From Salinihabitans flavidus (GTDB lineage: Bacteria > Pseudomonadota > Alphaproteobacteria > Rhodobacterales > Rhodobacteraceae): 47,906 bases of DNA. The notes below the pieces were generated by a model, which was given only the letters and a program-made list of their open reading frames with translations, was not told where the DNA came from and ran no database searches. Shown here one piece after another: positions 46,007 to 47,906 of the stretch; positions within the stretch are counted from its first letter, which is position 1; each line of letters opens with the position of its first letter. The position numbers and the translations under genes were made by a program. The stretch spans positions 1-47,906 of the forward strand of contig NZ_FODS01000025.1 in NCBI RefSeq assembly GCF_900110425.1, in the 5' to 3' direction.

Positions 46007-46807
46007 ATGTCTTTTTCTATCGCGGGTAAAACCGCCATCGTGACCGGGGCGGCAAACGGGATCGGCCTTGCCGTGGGGCGGCATTTCGCGGATCGGGGCG
46101 CAAACGTCATGTTTGCCGATATGGATGAAAAGCGTCTTGCCAAGGAGTTGGGCACGCTGCCCGATGACGGCAACATGCGGTATTTCGCGGGCGATCTGCG
46201 CGAGCGTCTGACCATTGCGAACCTGATATCCGCCACGCTCGACGCCTTTGACAGCGTGGATATTCTGGTCAATGGCAGCCGTCAGGTGGTGCCGTCCGAT
46301 CCGCTCGACCCCGAGGACGACAGTGTCGAGCAGCTTTTGCAGCAGAACCTGATGACGGGCCTGCGCCTGTCGCAGATTGTCGCGCGGCGGATGATCAAGC
46401 AATCCGAAGGCCGGAGCGAGGGGCAGGCGGGGGCGATCGTCAACCTCAGTTCCATCGCGGCGCGGCTGACGCAGCCAGAGCTTCTGGGGTATTCGGTCTC
46501 CACCGCGGCGCTCGATCAGATGACGCGCTCGATGGCGCTGGCGCTGGCGCCCTACAGGATCCGGGTGAACGCGGTGGCCTTCGGCTCTGTCATGAGCGCG
46601 AGCCTGAAGGACACGCTGCGCGAAAACCGCGAGTATCGTAGCGACATCGAGGAGCACACGCCCTTGGGCCGGATCGCGGCACCGGGAGAGTTGGCCGAGA
46701 CGGTGCAGTTTCTGGCCTGCGAGGGGTCGGGGTTCATGACCGGGCAGATCGTGACGCTGGATGGTGGGCGCACCCTGCTTGACCCCGTGGGAGCGCCCGC
46801 GCATTGA
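46007..46807 (+). CDS. SDR family protein with altered active site
   Basis: The protein has 266 residues from ATG 46007 (GGGGA upstream). The Rossmann nucleotide loop TGAANGIG (13-20), the ADMDEKRL segment and the C-terminal GQIVTLDGGRTL are normal for the family. The active site is not: the usual YxxxK is Tyr162-Ser-Val-Ser-Thr166, so the catalytic lysine is missing, and the NNAG motif reads NGSR (89-92). A dinucleotide may still bind, but normal oxidoreductase chemistry is doubtful. It stands directly before hemF. Confidence 0.85.
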   Translation: MSFSIAGKTAIVTGAANGIGLAVGRHFADRGANVMFADMDEKRLAKELGTLPDDGNMRYFAGDLRERLTIANLISATLDAFDSVDILVNGSRQVVPSDPLDPEDDSVEQLLQQNLMTGLRLSQIVARRMIKQSEGRSEGQAGAIVNLSSIAARLTQPELLGYSVSTAALDQMTRSMALALAPYRIRVNAVAFGSVMSASLKDTLRENREYRSDIEEHTPLGRIAAPGELAETVQFLACEGSGFMTGQIVTLDGGRTLLDPVGAPAH

Positions 46808-46879
46808 GACGCGCACAGGGTTTTCCAAGCCGGTTCCGGCAATGCGTGGCGCAACGGCGGGCAACGACGGGGTAGTATT

Positions 46880-47773
46880 ATGAGCGAGATGATGGAGAGC
46901 GAAAAGGCGCGTGCGAGCGCTTGGTTCCACGGCCTGCGCGATGACATCGTGGCGGCCTTCGAAGGGCTTGAGGACAGCCACGAGACCGGCCCTTTTGTCG
47001 ATGAGCCGGCGGGCCGTTTCGTCGTGAGCGAGACAAAGCGCGCCTCGGACGACGGGACGGACGCGGGCGGCGGCCTGATGAGCGTGATGCGCGGGGGGCG
47101 TGTCTTCGAGAAGGTGGGGGTCAATGTCTCGGCCGTCTACGGACAGCTCGGTGAGCGGGCGCAGGCCGCGATGGCGTCGCGCAAGGGACTGCCGGGAATG
47201 CGGGAAGATCCGCGGTTCTGGGCGTCCGGCATCAGTCTGGTCGCCCATATGCGCAACCCGCATGTGCCAGCCGTTCACATGAACACACGGATGTTCTGGA
47301 CGCCGCATGGCTGGTGGTTCGGGGGCGGGTCCGACCTGAACCCCTGTATCGAATACGAAGAGGACACCGCGCATTTCCACGCCACGCAGAAGGCGTATTG
47401 CGACCGGCACGATGCGGCGCATTATCCGCGCTTCAAGACGTGGGCGGACGAGTACTTCTTTATCCCGCATCGCGGGCGCGCGCGCGGGGTCGGCGGGATC
47501 TTTCTTGACGATTACTGCACCGGCGACTGGCAGGCCGATTTCGCCTTTGTTCAGGATGTGGGCCGCGCGTTTCTGCCCGCCTTCGTGCCGCTGGTGGAAA
47601 AGCGGCGCGCGCAGGCGTTCACCGAGACAGAGAAGGACGCGCAGCTTATCCATCGCGGCCTCTATGCGGAATACAATCTGGTCTATGACCGGGGCACAAA
47701 ATTCGGCCTGGAAACCGGACATGACGCCAACGCGGTGCTGATGAGTCTGCCGCCGCTGGCAAAATGGGTGTGA
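46880..47773 (+). CDS. hemF: Oxygen-dependent coproporphyrinogen III oxidase (HemF)
   Basis: The protein has 297 residues. Characteristic motifs are VSETKRASDD, the GKVFEKVGVN-like GRVFEKVGVNVS, VHMNTRMFW, WWFGGGSDLNPC, DDYCTGDW and TKFGLETGHDANAVLMSLPP. It performs the aerobic decarboxylation of coproporphyrinogen III, complementing HemN. It begins 72 bases after the SDR gene on the same strand, so co-transcription is possible. Confidence 0.95.
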   Translation: MSEMMESEKARASAWFHGLRDDIVAAFEGLEDSHETGPFVDEPAGRFVVSETKRASDDGTDAGGGLMSVMRGGRVFEKVGVNVSAVYGQLGERAQAAMASRKGLPGMREDPRFWASGISLVAHMRNPHVPAVHMNTRMFWTPHGWWFGGGSDLNPCIEYEEDTAHFHATQKAYCDRHDAAHYPRFKTWADEYFFIPHRGRARGVGGIFLDDYCTGDWQADFAFVQDVGRAFLPAFVPLVEKRRAQAFTETEKDAQLIHRGLYAEYNLVYDRGTKFGLETGHDANAVLMSLPPLAKWV

Positions 47774-47789
47774 GCTGCGCGCCGGTGGA

Positions 47790-47818
47790 TTGACCGCCGC
47801 GGCGGAACATGCTCAAGA
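47790..47818 (+). promoter_or_regulatory. Possible promoter of tRNA-Arg
   Basis: TTGACC (47790-47795), then 17 bases, then TCAAGA (47813-47818), ending 11 bases before the tRNA. The -35 is good; the -10 matches consensus poorly. Confidence 0.4.
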
Positions 47819-47829
47819 GAGCGGCATGC

Positions 47830-47906
47830 GGCCCCGTAGCTCAACCGGATAGAGCAAGCGCCTTCTAAGCGCTAGGTTGGGGGTTCAAGTCCTCCCGGGG
47901 TCGCCA
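47830..47906 (+). tRNA. tRNA-Arg (anticodon TCT)
   Basis: A full cloverleaf is present: acceptor GGCCCCG / CGGGGTC, D-stem GCTC/GAGC, anticodon stem AGCGC/GCGCT with loop CTTCTAA (anticodon TCT, reads AGA/AGG), T-arm with TTCAAGT, and an encoded CCA that ends exactly at the window edge. AGA and AGG are rare codons in such GC-rich genomes. Confidence 0.96.

Noticed and set aside
45986-47722. Minus-strand frame of 578 codons opposite the SDR and hemF genes
   Set aside because: Shadow frame; both plus-strand genes carry full family motifs.

Overview
The window is GC-rich chromosomal DNA from an alphaproteobacterium, almost certainly Rhodobacteraceae (Roseobacter group or a close relative). Supporting this are an fnrL/hemN divergent pair, a uspA gene divergent from ccoNOQP with ccoGHIS downstream, a membrane-anchored CycM-type cytochrome c, an sdhE preceded by a small XRE regulator, and typical roseobacter versions of ClpS, ParE and HemF. 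No species can be assigned from the sequence alone.

Layout. 1-396: the end of an IS481-type insertion sequence, then a glycosyltransferase-like gene. 1215-4210: copper-responsive unit copA-cueR with a MerR-type promoter. 4244-6451: a three-gene minus-strand unit (TauD-like dioxygenase, creatininase-family amidohydrolase, DUF2165 membrane protein). 7025-9687: parE and a DsbA-like isomerase. 9846-12809: DUF1007 plus a NicO/RcnA-like metal permease, then a MATE exporter. 12928-15898: aminotransferase with a small unknown partner, an XRE regulator/sdhE pair, and a MarR-like regulator. 16113-18170: the SRP RNA gene, directly behind a cpdB-like phosphodiesterase. 18410-21814: nudC, an SRPBCC protein, pheA, cycM. 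22007-28704: yejABEF peptide importer and an endonuclease/exonuclease/phosphatase-family protein. 28730-41457: a microaerobic block (hemN, fnrL, uspA, ccoNOQP, a LysR regulator, ccoGHIS). 41458-47906: housekeeping genes (FAH-family hydrolase, S11 carboxypeptidase, HAD, clpS, rRNA-type methyltransferase, an SDR lacking its catalytic lysine, hemF) and tRNA-Arg(TCT) at the right edge.

How the genes work together. FnrL, an oxygen-sensing Fe-S regulator, is encoded beside the oxygen-independent haem enzyme HemN. FNR-type boxes precede hemN/fnrL, ccoN and ccoG, and a fourth orphan box lies behind the ccoP terminator. The cbb3 oxidase, its copper and assembly factors (CcoG, CcoH, CcoI, CcoS), a cytochrome c donor (CycM) and both haem-biosynthetic oxidases (HemN, HemF) therefore form a low-oxygen respiratory set. 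CopA/CueR provides cytosolic copper export alongside the CcoI supply route.

Most unusual signals: (1) an intergenic element with CGTCGGT units at an exact 11-bp period, preceded by GTTAAC at an invariant offset, present three times in the same orientation; (2) an orphan FNR box with a class-II-spaced -10-like hexamer and two stem-loops, a candidate FnrL-controlled small RNA; (3) a 37-codon gene with its own UUCG terminator; (4) an SRP RNA promoter that lies inside the end of a protein gene. No CRISPR array, prophage or rRNA operon was seen.
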